Below, piece after piece: positions 34,631-47,800 of a stretch of DNA of 64,000 nt. Numbering within the stretch: the first letter of the stretch is position 1; the number at the start of each line of letters is the position of its first letter. The notes under the pieces were generated by a model, which saw only the letters and a list, made by a program, of their open reading frames with translations, was not told where the DNA came from and did no database searches. The DNA comes from Euwallacea fornicatus (taxonomy: Eukaryota; Arthropoda; Insecta; Coleoptera; Curculionidae). The stretch spans positions 496,001-560,000 of the forward strand of contig NC_089567.1 in NCBI RefSeq assembly GCF_040115645.1, given 5' to 3'. The position numbers and the translations under genes were made by a program.

Positions 34631-34774
34631 GGGCCACATTATTAATATGCTGTTAACTTTAACATCAAAGTAGTTTCGATGGGAGAAAGAATCTGATTAT
34701 GGAGTCTATATTTCAACGTTTCTGCGAAAACTTGCCTGCAGTTAAAGTTAATAGCATATTAGTAATTTGGTCCC
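34631..34774. mobile_element. 144 bp MITE with terminal inverted repeats
   Basis: The left end gggccacattattaatatgc, followed by tgttaactttaac, pairs with the right end gttaaagttaatagcatatt, followed by agtaatttggtccc. The inverted match extends over about 34 bp with roughly five mismatches. The centre has no coding capacity. No clear target duplication is visible. Confidence 0.72.
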
Positions 34775-36269
34775 GAAGCGGATAAGGACTTCAGGTGTGT
34801 AACACCATTAAAAGATGGGACTTTGGTAATGTTCGTTGCCTGCCCAAGGGTTGAGTTTGAAAATTACCATTCAAAAAACGAGTAGTACCAAGTCAAAAAA
34901 CAGTGGTACTATTAAAAAAAAAAAAATTATAATTGCCATATTTGCAATCGAGATTGGCATAATTTAGCAATAGGGACTGATATTACAGATAATAAGCTTT
35001 ATTAGATAAATTCAAGTACCTAATTTTCTCTCTTGTTCAAGTCACTTTCCATGTCACTAGCAATAATGATATCACGTAGGACATCTAAAAGTAATATTTA
35101 GTCGGTTATCCTCCGCAAGGCGCAGTCCTGGAGCCATATGTTCGCTAAACAAGACACAAAACTAACATAACGTTGTTCAATCAAGCAATATAGAATTTTC
35201 AGTACTTAAACTAAAACGGCCCGAGATCTCGTTACTTCGGAAAATATTATGCAAATTTCACTCTCTTATGCAGTAAAATACAAGATTTATGCGAAGGAGA
35301 GTAAGATCGGAGCAAAAATTATATTTAAATGATACCTAGTTTGGTTTACGCATTTCTTGCAAATTTAGTCGTTAAGCCCGTTTTACAGAACGAGGACATG
35401 TTAACTACCTTTACTTTTAGGACAGGATTTGGAATTTCAACTTACGTTATGTATATATGTACGTATTAATGCTGACCGCGACTAATTGAATTTATCATTA
35501 ATTTTCTGCTCACGTGAGCTGGGTACTTTCATTTTTTTGCGAAAATGGAGCGTTTTCAAAATGTTCAATGGTCGTCTCTTCAGTGTTAAATTTTTGGCCT
35601 GTTTATTCATTTTTTCAATTGGTTCATTCAAACCCGCCACTTTATTATAGGCAGCCAGATACACAAATTGAACATACACAGTTTTCCTATGCTACTTTGA
35701 CGCACACTCCACAGACAGAGACAGACTGAAAACATTCAGTTATTGTCATCCGTCTTTCTGCGCAATGCGATCGTTCTGTCACTGTCAACGGGCCTCGATT
35801 TTTGATATAGTTAGGTTGGCATACTTCCAGTACGCTTGGTTTCCAGCAATGCTCCCGTGTGTGGCGGGCTACGTTTATACGTCAAACTTTTCCTACCAAT
35901 TGGGAGTACGAATCACTTTAGTTTCGTTGAGTGCAAAATTAGATTCTCTTTAAGAACCATGACTAATATCTGCATCAATCGCTGGAAAACACTTTAACTA
36001 TCTCCTGTATAAATAGGCTATTAATAATCTCAACTCTATTAATCAAGCATTATTATTATACTTTTTGGTTAGATAACAATTACTTTCGTTACAATCAGTT
36101 TTTAGACAAGGAAAAAACAACAGTTTAATACACAGTTGTTTAAACGCGGTTTAAATAAGCTTTGATAATTAAACTGGGGTTAATATAAGTTGTGATGCTT
36201 AGCTGAATTTTATGCCTTATCATTAAAACCACGATTAATGTGAAGTTCGGTTTCGGCAGCCAACTTTCC
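34775..36269. other. No gene recognised
   Basis: The frames at 35482-35679 (minus), 35514-35729 and 35765-35953 (plus) have no domain. A poly-A tract lies at 34914-34926. Confidence 0.5.
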
Positions 36270-36470
36270 GGGCCTAACCTGCGGATCCCCATGACGTACA
36301 AATGACAAGTTTCACGCAGTTTTATTGGTGAGAAACGTCTATTTGACAGTTAAGGTGCCACTGCAATCGAGCGGTGCGTTCCAGTTGAAGCGACAGCTTA
36401 GTGACGCGATTGGGAGGATTCCCCAAGAAGATCTTCGCAACTTTTCTGGTCAAAATTTTCTTCTATTCAA
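36270..36470 (+). pseudogene. Possible transposase C-terminal relic
   Basis: The plus frame reads LTVKVPLQSSGAFQLKRQL followed by SDAIGRIPQEDLRNF. This resembles the helix after the third catalytic acid in Tc1/mariner-type transposases, typically K-V-Y-x-x-x-P-x-T-x-x-E-L-K-x-x-I-x-x-A-I-x-x-I-P-x-E-x-x-R-N. About 30 bases upstream, in another frame, is MTSFTQFYW, where L-T-P-L-D-F-Y-L-W would be expected. If correct, the L-D acid is lost. Confidence 0.38.
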
Positions 36471-38959
36471 CGTCATCCTCAGTAAAATAAGGGAGACCGG
36501 GGTACTTTGGCCACACCGTATAGTAAGGCAATGTTAGTTTTTTTTATGTAGGTTGAGCCCTGAAAGTTTAGTTGATTCTCACTCATTTGTAAATTAGTCA
36601 AGTAGAGAATTAGAAAATTAAAATAGAAAATAATCAGTGAACGTCTGAAGAAATTCTCTCGCCAACTGAAAGCTAACTCTCGTACCATTAAAGCAAGAGA
36701 TGACTGGCGATAAGTTTTTGTTAATTATAATGAAATACAAATGCTGTAGACTAATAATAATCACCGGACGATAGTCATCATCTAAGATGTTAAGGAAACG
36801 ATTAAGGACAGGAAATCTCAGGATAACAAGACACCAGCTATAGATAGATAAACAAATCGCACGAGCGCATCATCAATTATCAGTGATAAGACAGATGTCC
36901 GATACTTATATAGATGGCCCCTTGTGGAAATTGTTTTAAATGACTGTGGTCAGTCTAAGGAGCAGGTAGATATTTATGGTACTGCCTAACGAACTGCGAA
37001 AAGGCTAGTTTGCTTGACAGTGAAAATTGTAGAAGCATAGAAAAAGATTAGAAGAGAAGGAATTTAATTAACTAAATTAGTATTAATGTTTATACGATAA
37101 TAATTTATTTCGAAGCAATGAAACTCTTTAGACTCAATCTAGGAATTGAAGATTTATGCATATGTGGCCAATTAGTCTTGCAGACATAAAACTGCGCCTT
37201 CCCACAGCATTCGCTCAATACAAATCCGTAGGTACACTGAATCTGTTACATCTAACCAATAATTAGATTGATTTTACTACTGCGCTTCAAGGTAATCACA
37301 CTACATCCATCCATCTCGATTTTAATTAGATTGATTTTAAAGTCAGACGTGTCAATCTAGAAAAGACCTGTAATCTTACGCAGGACCGTACCCGATTTCA
37401 CTTGGGTTGTTTAACCAACTTGATGATTCATCGCTTCAAATATGGTGCAATCTCATAAAGCGCTCTTAAAAGATTTTAAACACAACCGAGTATTGGAAAT
37501 CATAACAACTTCCTGCATGTTTCCCTGTCAGCATTTGAGAAATGGCGGGATTTTACAATGGCACATACCGTGTTCAGTGATGCCGAACGGTGGATATATG
37601 AATGATGAGACATGATAGAATTAGAAGACGTGTCTCGTACCTTTCCAATCTGTCTCATCTTACTTTCATGATCATAATATCCTTCTAGAGCGCGTAAGCT
37701 TGATTTTGAGAGGGCCGAGTCCTTGCAATCTTGGGTCGGTCCTACCCTGAACCGGGGCATTTCTTCTCTCATCAGTGAGTCTGCCGTATTTATGTTAGAA
37801 AGAACCCAATTTGTTGCAAAGATATTGATGAAGCTAGTTAAAAGTTATGCTGATTAAATCTTGAGACTGCTTCGTATTTATTATTGTACATACAAGGTAA
37901 AGGAAGTGCCGGCACATACGACTAATTTCGTGCTTTGAAATTACAGTTTTCCCCTATAACGAGATCGCTCGATTTTGAAGCAAGTTTTTATCGTCGGGAC
38001 ATTACCTCTGGCAAAACATTATTGCTTGTTAAAGACACACCTTGAGGGATTTCCGTAGATATCGGTTGTCTAATTTCAAAGTTTAATTATTGTCGTAAAA
38101 ACGTATTTTATTATTCTTTTAGTTTTAGTACTATTCGGAATCGTGGGGTTTATCTTCACTTCGTAGAGCTTTGTATACGGGGACTTTGTCATACACGATG
38201 GCATTAATTTTAACATAAAACTTTAATGGATCGAACCAAAGCTGCGCAATCTGATTTGAATAATTTATGTGTGGTTCTGCACTCCAAGAGCAGACTCTAG
38301 ATCGCTAGACTTCTTGATGAAGACCTACTTTCGACTAAAGGATCTGCAAGCAGGATATCTGACGACATACCTCTTCGATTTAATATATGGATAACGTCAA
38401 TCACTCCTAATAGCTCAAAAGTGAAGCTTCGCAGTTGGGTATGAATATCTTGCAAAAGGTCGGAACGGCTCTTCTGCGCATTTCTATTGCGAACCACGTG
38501 CTATTTGAAAAATGACTGATTGGCCGAAGATAATGAATGCACCGAGCTCTCCCTTAAGCCATAACAGCAGCTTTTCTTGCAGCAACAGTGAGGCAACAAG
38601 ATCCGAGATGAGGAAGTTATAGATATTAACGTCCACGTAAAATAATAGTTATTACGCCATGTAACAAATCCGGAAGCGATGCTTTATTGCACTAATTTCA
38701 GTTCAGTTTAGTTACCAAACGAGTTTGGTAAAAACTCTCAAACTTTAGCATGCGCAACTACACATCGTCGAAAGGCGTAAAGATATTTTTATAAATGGTT
38801 TGAGGGTTTTCTAAAATAACCTCGAAAATAAAATTGAGCAGTTTTTAGTGTTAGAAAGTGTTTGATGTACAACGAAGTCAAGTTTCTGTTGATGGATTTC
38901 CAAATCGTTATATATTAATTTATTCATAAGTTTTAAATATAAATAAAACCACTCTTCTT
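36471..38959. other. No gene recognised
   Basis: Minus frames at 36479-36688, 37500-37772 and 38297-38497 show no domain. AT-rich, no repeats noticed. Confidence 0.5.
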
Positions 38960-40005
38960 TTAACTTAACAAAACATTTTCAGGAACCGAAAAGGATGAAG
39001 TATAATACAAAGTATGGGCTCCACGATTATTAATAACAATACGAATTTTTTCGTCCATACTCAAAATGATATTGTTGATTTCTACTTGTGTTGCTTCTGA
39101 CAGCAGCTCCCGGAATCGAAAGGCCCCGTGAATGTTTGCCATATGTGACGAAACTCTTCTTCGAAGCATATCCCAGACGTGCTCAATTGGATTCAGATCT
39201 GGCGAATGTGCTGGCCATGGCAATGCGACGGCTCTTTCGTTGATCAACCAGGCTGTCCCAACATCGACGACATGCGAACGAACAATGCCATGCATGAGGC
39301 GAAAGTTTTGGCCAACAGCAAATGGTGGGATTGTAGGGTCAAGAATGGTATCGACGTACTGTCGAGTTGTTAGAAATAGATTTGGAAGAACGAGGTCGAT
39401 TCGGCCGTCAATCATTATTCCGGCCCGTACCGATGTTGTATCATATATAACAAGACTTCCGAGACATATCGACATTTCCAGACCGTCTTCACACTCCTAT
39501 TAGATGAGAATCTGGGTGAAATCCAAATTTGGATCCGTTAGCAAATAAAACTGCAGCCTAATCAATTCCATTCCAACTTCGATATCCTTCACATCCCTCT
39601 AATCTTGCAGCACGATTGTTTCTGGAAGAGATGGATATCTCAGTGATCTTCAAGTATGAAGATTGGTTTCATGCAGATGATTTCCTACAGTATCTCGACC
39701 TATAGTGACGAGGTGTTGTCGTCGTAAATCTGCAAACAGTTCAAATGCCATATTTGTAGGTTTTCTTCTAACTGTTAAAACTAAAAATCGATCTTGAGCT
39801 GCAGCTGTAATGCGCCCAGGTCCTGAGTGTTATTTGGCTAGAATTCCAGTTTATCTAAAGCACCTCCATAATTACCTGATTTGACACTTTGAGAAACATT
39901 CACGTACTCAACTACTTCAATATGTCTCAAACCCGCTTGAAGAAGGTCTACTGCTCGATTTATCATGTCTAGAGTTAAATATTGTCGTTTCTTGGTAAAC
40001 CACGG
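38960..40005 (-). pseudogene. Tc1-like transposase pseudogene, nearly full length
   Basis: The N-terminus near 40000 reads QYLTLDMINRAVDLLQAGLR, the first helix-turn-helix of a Tc1-type protein. A frame-shifted middle follows (39790-39500; ELFADLRRQ and GRDTVGNHLHETN). The longest frame of the window, 39475-38960, then contains RIDLVLPNLFLTTRQYVDTI, VGQNFRLMHGIVRSH, ALPWPAHSPDLNPIEHVW and DMLRRRVSSH. In M-H-G-I-V-R-S-H the second catalytic aspartate (M-H-D-N-A-R-P-H) has become glycine. The E of N-P-I-E lies 34 residues further on, the DD34E spacing. That substitution, together with stops in the middle part, shows it is dead. The plus-strand frames at 39132-39503 are shadows. Confidence 0.88.
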
Positions 40006-43000
40006 TATTTTCAAAGCTCCTACTAAACGCCAGCTCGTAACGAAGGAATAAAATTGAATCGACCTGATAATTTAGCAGAGTACAACATTCTAGCTTTCAT
40101 ATCCGCTAGAAAATTGTTTATTTACTTTTATATTTCCTCAATCAATTGAATTATGTGCATAGAGTAAGGAATTGCACTAATAGAGTACGATATAATCTGC
40201 AAATGAAATTACTTCGATTTTATGATTTTTAAAAAATATCCTTAAACTTTTTCGATTTGTGTATTAGCGTGCGATAAAAGTAACCTGTCAAAAAAACAGA
40301 AAACCTTGCGTTCGCGTACGAGTCGCAGGCGAGCGCAGTGACTCATATGAGTAGAATATGGTTACGTCATGCAAGTTGGATACGGTTCGTTTTTGTAAAT
40401 ATAATAGTGCAATATCCTGACAGTCACGTGAAAAAGTTTTTACGCACGTGTGCGTTATAAAGAATTACCGCACGGATGCCGACAGTGCCCTTTGCCTTTT
40501 TGTATGGCGTACATGCGCAAGGGTGGTTAAGTTCTCAATCATTTGAAAATCATATGGTCCATCCACCCGAGTTTTACAGTCTATTATTTCTGCGTTACAA
40601 TAAATAGCCGCACATGTCCGTGCAGTCAAGAGTGTGATCAGTTCTCATTGCTAGGTCATTGCTACTCGTGATAGTAGGGAGCAGAAAATAGTATATTTTT
40701 GAACGAAAATGTCACTTTCGATCATCAAAAACTGAAAACTCGGCTCGTCTCCTACGGTAGTGGTCGCGAATTAGGAAAAATAATTTTCCACGAGTAAGGC
40801 ACGACGCTTTCCTATGACTTTCTACGAATATTCGGTTTTCTCCCATATTTTAAGCTAGTAAGCATTCATAAAGTATTACGTTATAGGACAATGGCGTTAG
40901 CCTCAATCTCGAGAGATGAAAGTTTGAGGCGGACGCGTGAACGCCCCCGCCACTTATATTCTTTACAGACACTGAAAGTATCTCTTCAGTTAGCGCAAAC
41001 TGATGAAAGTTTTATTTTTTATATCGAAGCAGGAAAATAAATTTCTGCACATGCGCAGTAAAGTCCTACCACCTGCAACGGGCAGTTACCTGCGCGAAGG
41101 CGAGTCAGCCGCCCACTCGCAAGAATAATGACTTCTAGATGTTTCTTGGAGGATATCCTCCGCTGCGGATGAGCTCTCGAGAAACGAACACTGAAGGAGT
41201 TTTGATTATAAACCTTTCATCATGCATCCCAGTGACATCCGATAGGTGATTAAATTTTAAATCATGTGAACTAGTTATCTATGCAAAAGCCGTCCATGTT
41301 AAAAATAAAGCGACGTTCCTACACCAGTCCCGATTATAGTCAGTTAATTAATCAACATGCCTTTTGTAATTAAGGATGAACGTCGAGATTGCATGCGAGA
41401 TTCCGCAAAGCTGCAAAAAGTATCTTATGATGTCCTTGTTTTTCTTTTTCACCTCGATAGAGCAGGTTCGTTGAATTGGTGGCAGCTATCGAAAAATTGG
41501 GTTCAATTAAACTGTTGCCGTGCTCTGATTTCCTAGATAAGCTGGTTTTAACATTAATGGATGTATAGGTATGTTTATGTCTGCATAAGACCGGGTACTT
41601 TGTCACGCGCGTCTTTGCGATGGGCAATTAATTTGCAGAGGAGTTAATCACTGATTTTTTTCTCTCTAAAGATCGCCGCCACTTTTCGGCCAAAATTACC
41701 AAAAAATTTCTCGTCAAAATTAATTAAATAAACTTCGATTCAAGACATTTTCCTGTGTCGTCCTAAGAGCAGCGCCCAGGCCAGCAGACCCAGATCATGG
41801 GCCGTTCCTCTCCTCATTGAGCCGCGCAATGCGTGCTCTTTCCCTGAGGAACCGCGGTCTAAGTTGCATTCTTCATAATCTTGCAGGGGTATGATTTAAA
41901 TGAGTATATACAACAATCTCCTATAATGGGGAAGTAAATAGTTCAAACACGTTAAACTGATAATAATGATCTAGTGTTCTTTGTTGATATACTGTAGGAG
42001 CACGTGGCAAAAATCTTATTATTTTCGCCTTCATAAATCTCGTCTTGAAATGTTAAAACGGTTTTAGAGATAATATATGATGTCAGTCACGACTTACATT
42101 CGTTTAGGTATAAAATGGCCCGAAGATCTGGTTCCGTTGCCTTACCTTCGTATAGCCATTGTTGGCTAGTACCGGTTCGCTATCGGTTAATAATACAATT
42201 ATTAAGAATATGTATCAACCAACAGAAAAATGTTTTTTTCTTTGAGCGTCTCAAGTTTTCCGCTGGCTTGCTCCGATTGTTCCAAAATTTCTGCTCTACC
42301 AAAATACTTCGAGACAAATTCCGTTTGTACCGGTGGCGGAAGTATCATTGGTGTGCCCGAAATTGCTGAATGGTAGCTTCGACCAAATAGACGATTTACT
42401 CGAAGTTAAGCTCAAACTTTGTTTGCAACTTTTCGTTTTTGGCTTTAGGCCTGCTTGTTGTTCCTCAAAAGAAGACTCACTATTCCGAAAATCACGTCCA
42501 CAATGGAGAATTCAAAACCCGATTGACACATTCGATTGAGATATTTGGGGAGTCACTTTATTATTTTAAGGAAAAGTAGACCTAGGTGCCGAATTATAGT
42601 AATCACCCCTAACTCTATAAGAATCAAACAATGTTTTCGATACGAAAATTCGAAATTTCTCACAATGAAACGAAATGAAATTCATCGATAAAACGTTGAG
42701 CGATCTGAGAGTTTTGCATTTAGAGAGGGATGCAGATAGCGACCAATAATGCTCTTTTTTACGGTCTATTTAGATGTAGACTAATGGCAGAGAAAACTGT
42801 AATAGAATTTGGTAGGAACACCAATCTCTCTACACTTCACTTCGTGAATATTTAGGTGGTATAACAACGGATCATATATTATCATAGAAAGTTCAGTCGA
42901 CCTCCGCGCCTTCGATCTGGTCAAAGCGCAACGCCGATAAAAGACCTGCTTTTACAATTTCATTGCTAATAAATGAATATAATTAAAGTTATCAAGGACG

Positions 43001-44639
43001 TATTCAAGCGTCTAGCCAAGAGACTTTTCTGTGATAAATATATGTTCTGTGGTTTAATTCTAGAAAGTTCTAGATTTTATGTATTTATAAAGAAAGTCAT
43101 AGAGTGCGATCTTGGGCATTGGCCGTAAGTTCATGTAAGGTTAATCAATTAACTGATCCCGGTGGCCGAACAGCTACAGGAGATCCCCCGCCATCCGGGA
43201 CCGACCGGTGAACGCAGGATCGCCAACGTGAAAATCCCTATGTATTTTTCCCAACCCACCAACATCAAATTAGAGCTTGGATCACAAGGAATCCTGTTTC
43301 AAAAAAATCTTGGAACAGCAAATCAAGGTTTAATTAAGGTGGACATTCAATACCATTCCAAATGCTGCTCTCAACTTGTAGATTCCTATGGAGGCTTGAA
43401 AGTGTCTCATGTTTGTTTTGGCGTGCCTTCAACCGAAGCATGTGTTCTATGTTAAATCTTGAAAAACCAGTTCAGTTAATTGATCAAATGAGGATGTCAA
43501 CAAATTTTTATTACTGCTACCACTTCATTTAGTTTTTTTCCTACACATTAACCAACGTCCGTCACGCAATACTGATAAAGATAAAAGAAAGGTTGCGATA
43601 ACTTCGACAATTTTTATTGTTTTTTAATCAAATCCAGAGACGAGCGAGAAAATTTAACAGTGAGGAGGTCTGATATTTGCCACCATAGAAAAAATTTTGG
43701 AGAAATGTACATGGTGATTCACTTTACTCCACCCAATGGCTATTTTCGTTACTGTCAATCCTGAGAAAGCTTTTAAATTAGTAAAGTTTCGTATTTTTCT
43801 TCAAAGCTCTTGTTTATTTTTCAAAATCGTTAAAATCTACTTTCAGATTGAATGAATTAGCGTCGCAAGTTTATCGCAGTGGCATCACTTTGGTTTCTTG
43901 GGTTCGATCGACTTACTAAATCTTTTTACAAAAAATCAAAGTGTCTCTTTTCATGTCTGTTACACGATTTTTCGTAAAAAGTAAATACGAACATTAAGCA
44001 CAGATTCATACCATGCATCACAAAGGTTTCCTGGACGATAGATTGGTGCCCAGTCGGAACGTGCTTGGACAGCACGTACTCCGGATATGACCTCGTTTAA
44101 TTTTTCTTTGGAGTTACATCAAAAATTATGTTCATTTACATACTTTTGAGACGGAAGAGGAACTAGAGAGGAATTACTGAAGACATGGGTGGTAATGATT
44201 CTTCAACGACTTCCATGAGAGAATATGATAATTTAATGTGTTCATGATTTCAAGATAATTCAAAAGATTTATTCATTGGCTCATCCATATTTCATCATGT
44301 AAGTTTGCCCTAAATAACATACTACTTCCTTCAAACATACCTACATCCTGGTATAGTACGCAGATAAATACTACATCACTGTATCTTACCGAAATCTAAA
44401 GTACAACTTAATAAATCTTGCAGATATCGCACTAAAATCTTACACGAGTCCAATGAAATACTCAGCTACGGTGGTCGTTAATGTCTCGCTTTTGTTTTGT
44501 AGCTAATCAGTTGTGATTTCATTATTACATAGATTTTTCTCCTATCACAGCTTTTCAGAAGAGTTTAGCCGATTTCGATAAGAATCTGCAATTACTTGAA
44601 AAAGTCATTTAAATGATTTGTGGCTTTAGCGAGAAGGAG
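40006..44639. other. No known gene; a few compositional patches
   Basis: GC-richer stretches lie at 40300-40360, 41080-41130 and 41770-41860. The frames at 41370-41627 (minus), 42115-42369 and 42333-42539 (plus) have no domain. At 43153-43455 a 100-codon plus frame starts in a sharply GC-rich block (43155-43235, with ccgccatccgggaccgaccgg) and continues in AT-rich sequence; its product has no recognisable family and no ATG at its start. Confidence 0.4.
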
Positions 44640-45010
44640 CGGCATGAAGGTATGCACAATTTTATCTGAAGCACCAATTACGCCTTTTGACACTCGGAAA
44701 TTGGAGAAAGAACCGTTTCTCTTTTAATTTGGTTCACATTGGTAAAAATTTGTAGAAAAAGTTGACGCGTCACAAGTCCAAGGTGTGCTTGAAGAATGTT
44801 GCTCTAACCTTAAGCCAATGTTTTTGGTTTATGGAAAACGGCGCTGCTGCTAATTACGTATAAGGCAGGTCTTGAATTTAAATTTTACACATCAGTGGCC
44901 ACCACGAAGTCCCGATTTAAACCCACCGGACTTCTTCTTTTGGTTTTTTTTTTTGAGGTTGTGATTATATGAATTTGTACTATAACAGCAATTCGAATGA
45001 AGGTTCAGCT
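44640..45010 (+). pseudogene. Transposase relic, catalytic core
   Basis: At about 44812-44860 the plus strand reads CFWFMENGAAANYV, corresponding to F-x-Q-D-G-A-x-x-H-Y with the catalytic aspartate replaced by asparagine. After a frame change, 44893-44950 reads HQWPPRSPDLNPPDFFFW, the third-acid motif with its aspartate retained. A poly-T run follows. Earlier sequence from 44640 is unreadable but probably belongs to the same element. Both strand and wording place it with the W-P-P-R-S-P-D-L group rather than with mariner. Confidence 0.62.
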
Positions 45011-46809
45011 GAATCACTTTCATTTTTTTTTTAATTATCTAGTACCCAGCACTCGTTTGTGCCATTGATCCTGGAGTGCTCTGTATAAAGTTATATTTCT
45101 CGAAAGGACCCTACTTAAAATATTCAATGTGGGTAAAACAAATCTCGCATTATCAGATAAGAATAACAGATTTATGATCTATGAGGCGAACATAATGTTA
45201 CTAAAGGTATTAAGCGTAATCTGCTCCACCAAGTGTTACTAATAAATTCAAGTAAAAATGACTGTTATACGGCACTGACCGGCGCATCGAATGCAAAATT
45301 AGCTCTTCGCTGGCAGCAACCGAGAGGATAAATCAAGCGCGACTGAAACCGCTTAGAAAAAGAGCTAAAAAAGGACGAAAATATTGAAAAAAGACGCGAA
45401 CAGGAGCTTAGCGAATGACCAGCAGCCGGAAAGGACATTAGCCATTCAAATTTATGTAGAGTTATTCGATAAAGTCGATCAGGTCAACGCCTGGGAACAC
45501 CTTTTTGAGATATCTCAGTTATTTTTAGCTTTTTGAATGAGACAATTGTGCATATCTTCGGACAGGTGTCTCGCGGATATTGACTAGATCATTACAAATC
45601 ATTGACTGGCCTTTAATTTTCCCCACTACTTATTCAAATTCATATGCTTTCTTATGATGTCACAGTGGCAACGTTTAAAGTTGCAATCCATCTCCAGCCA
45701 CTTGAAAATAGTAATTGACGAAGATTCGCGAGGACGCTGCTGATCACCACCCTGTATCAGATATAACACAATTTTCGGTCGCGCTGTACTATAAATGTCA
45801 GATGTTGCTTCTTTTTCAGATATTTTTGTATATGCAAAAACGGTCTGCAGCACGTTAGAGCTGCATTTTAGAAAGGAAATCAAGCATGAATAAAATAAAA
45901 GAACTTATATCGTGTTCATTATTTAGTCCAACCGCTGAACAATAATAATATAATTGACCCTAATAATAAAACTATTACCATTACTTTAATGGTTTCAATA
46001 ATGGCTAGATAATAACTTCATCATATTTAGCGCTCAGTTTTCATTATTTTGCATGACCCTTCAAATGGTTCATTACGTTGTTGGTATGCACACGGATAAT
46101 TTTATTGTGTCTTTTTACAGTGCAATAACGATTAGTTCAACAATTAATTTTGATCTTCGACTGTAATTCGATGTCAAGTTAGTTTATCTGCTGGTGAATT
46201 AACTACCCACCTTCATAAATATTTAGATTTGATTTCGTGTTCTTGCGTGCAAGTCCCTGCGGCGACATCGATCGATTTTTCATTACAAACGTAATGGGAT
46301 ATCTTCTATTAAGTGCGCAAAGCATTACTTTGGTGCGAATCGAAAAATGATATGAATTCCTTGAATGGATCCATTAAAAACGCCAGAAAGCTGAATTTAA
46401 AAACATCTCCAAGTCCTCCACATAAGAGTGCGCGAAGTAGACGACTCGCGCGCTGTTATTTCCAGCTGCACAAGCTATTACGTTCGCACGCGAAGTGAGG
46501 AAATGAGAGCAATGAGAAAGCGTCAATCGAAACAAAGTGACATCTGTCAGTGTCAAATATTTTTGTGAGCATTTGACGTTGACGTATCACAGTAAAATTG
46601 ATACGCATGCGCCCGTAGGGAACATGCGCACAGCCAAACTTATATGGTGTAACTGAGTAATTACGAGAAAACTGTATTGCACTTGAAGAGAATGATTTCA
46701 AGGTAAAAAGCAATTTACATTATAGAAAAAAAATTATCAAAAACAAATGGGAAATTTAAAAAAAGGAACGAAAATATTAATTCCTCTGAAAATAATTTAT
46801 GAAAACATA
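45011..46809. other. No gene recognised
   Basis: An 85-codon minus frame at 45626-45883 shows no domain; a tacagggtggtgatc motif on the minus strand at 45756 resembles the dispersed element ends. The stretch 46240-46640 is somewhat richer in CpG, with overlapping frames on both strands (46313-46713) and no recognisable product. Confidence 0.45.
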
Positions 46810-47800
46810 AGTTTTTTTTTTAATTTAATGATCGGTATTGCCTTCTGTAGCAATAACACAAGAAGGAATTCGATTAGGCATTCTCGCTACGAAGTTATCA
46901 ATCGCTTCTTGGGGAACATTTCGCCATTTGTCTACGACGACTTGTGTCGATCGCTCGATGTGGCCAGGGTCATTTTGACGTCCTTTAGTTCTTTTAATCA
47001 TATCTAACAGTGCTCAATAGGATTAAGATCCGGCGAGCAAGAAGGCCAACTTAAAACCGTCACAACTTCCATTTCTAAATAATTTTTATCAGATCCGTTA
47101 GCATGTAGAGGTGCATGAATAAAAGAGAATCATCAAAAGCACCTTTCCCGAGCCTTACTGCGCATTACAGCACTAGATCCACACACTTGGGACCCGTTAG
47201 TGTTTGCCTAATGGGAAATAAAGGACTTTTTCCACCAATAATAATGTCACCCCGTAACATTGCAGTTACCCCTTTATATTTGGAAAGAGAGGGAACAGCT
47301 CTAACCCTGTCTCACAAAATCTCTTAAAATGCGAACGTCGCCGGTCGTGTGATTGCAAGCCCATTCTGGTTCCACCTGAAACCAATACATTCGGCCAATT
47401 TTGGATTCAACCACCATTTTAAAGGGTCAACTTTATTTTGCACTGAGAGGGCCGGCCCTTAACTATCAGCTGCTGAAGAGGCCTCGAAATATTTGCCTGA
47501 TAGTTTCGTCCGAGATGCTGACACCTACAGCTTGCAGAAGTTTTCTTTGAAGTCCGGGGTGGGATGCCGAGGGATTTTTTCTTGCTATTTGCGCTGAAAA
47601 GTGGTCCTGACCTCCTGTTGTGACTTTTATACGACTTTTCCTAGATTATTTTAAGGTTTCCAACTCCAGAAACCTTGGATAAGTTTGCGAAACAACCCCT
47701 TGTGTAACCCCCACCGTTCGTGCAATCTCACTCTGGGACATGCCTTGTTCCGAAAGAGCAATAATTCTCCTCCTCTCCACGTCTGGTAATCCCAAAAGGA
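46810..47800 (-). pseudogene. Tc1-like transposase pseudogene, nearly full length
   Basis: The N-terminal helix-turn-helix at 47790-47660 reads LPDVERRRIIALSEQGMSQS and then EIARTVGVTQGVVSQTY, open without stops. Middle blocks follow (47560-47440, HPGLQRKLLQAVGVSISDE; 47420-47340, WFQVEPEWACN and RTGDVRI-like sequence; 47270, GNCNVTG). The tail at 47040-46830 reads CSPDLNPIEH, then PGHIERSTQVVVDKWRNVP, QEAIDNFVARMPNRI and a stop just beyond. The E of N-P-I-E is retained. The second acid region near 47110 reads F-M-H-L, where F-M-H-D would be expected. Several stops and frameshifts separate the blocks. It belongs to a Tc1-like lineage distinct from the one at 38960-40005. Confidence 0.82.

Noticed and set aside
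39132..39503. 123-codon plus-strand frame
   Set aside because: It is the antisense shadow of the Tc1-like transposase frame at 38960-39475.
40340..40353. actcatatgagt palindrome with tgactca (AP-1-like) and E-box-like catatg
   Set aside because: A single short site; expected by chance in 64 kb and no promoter or gene start can be placed beside it.
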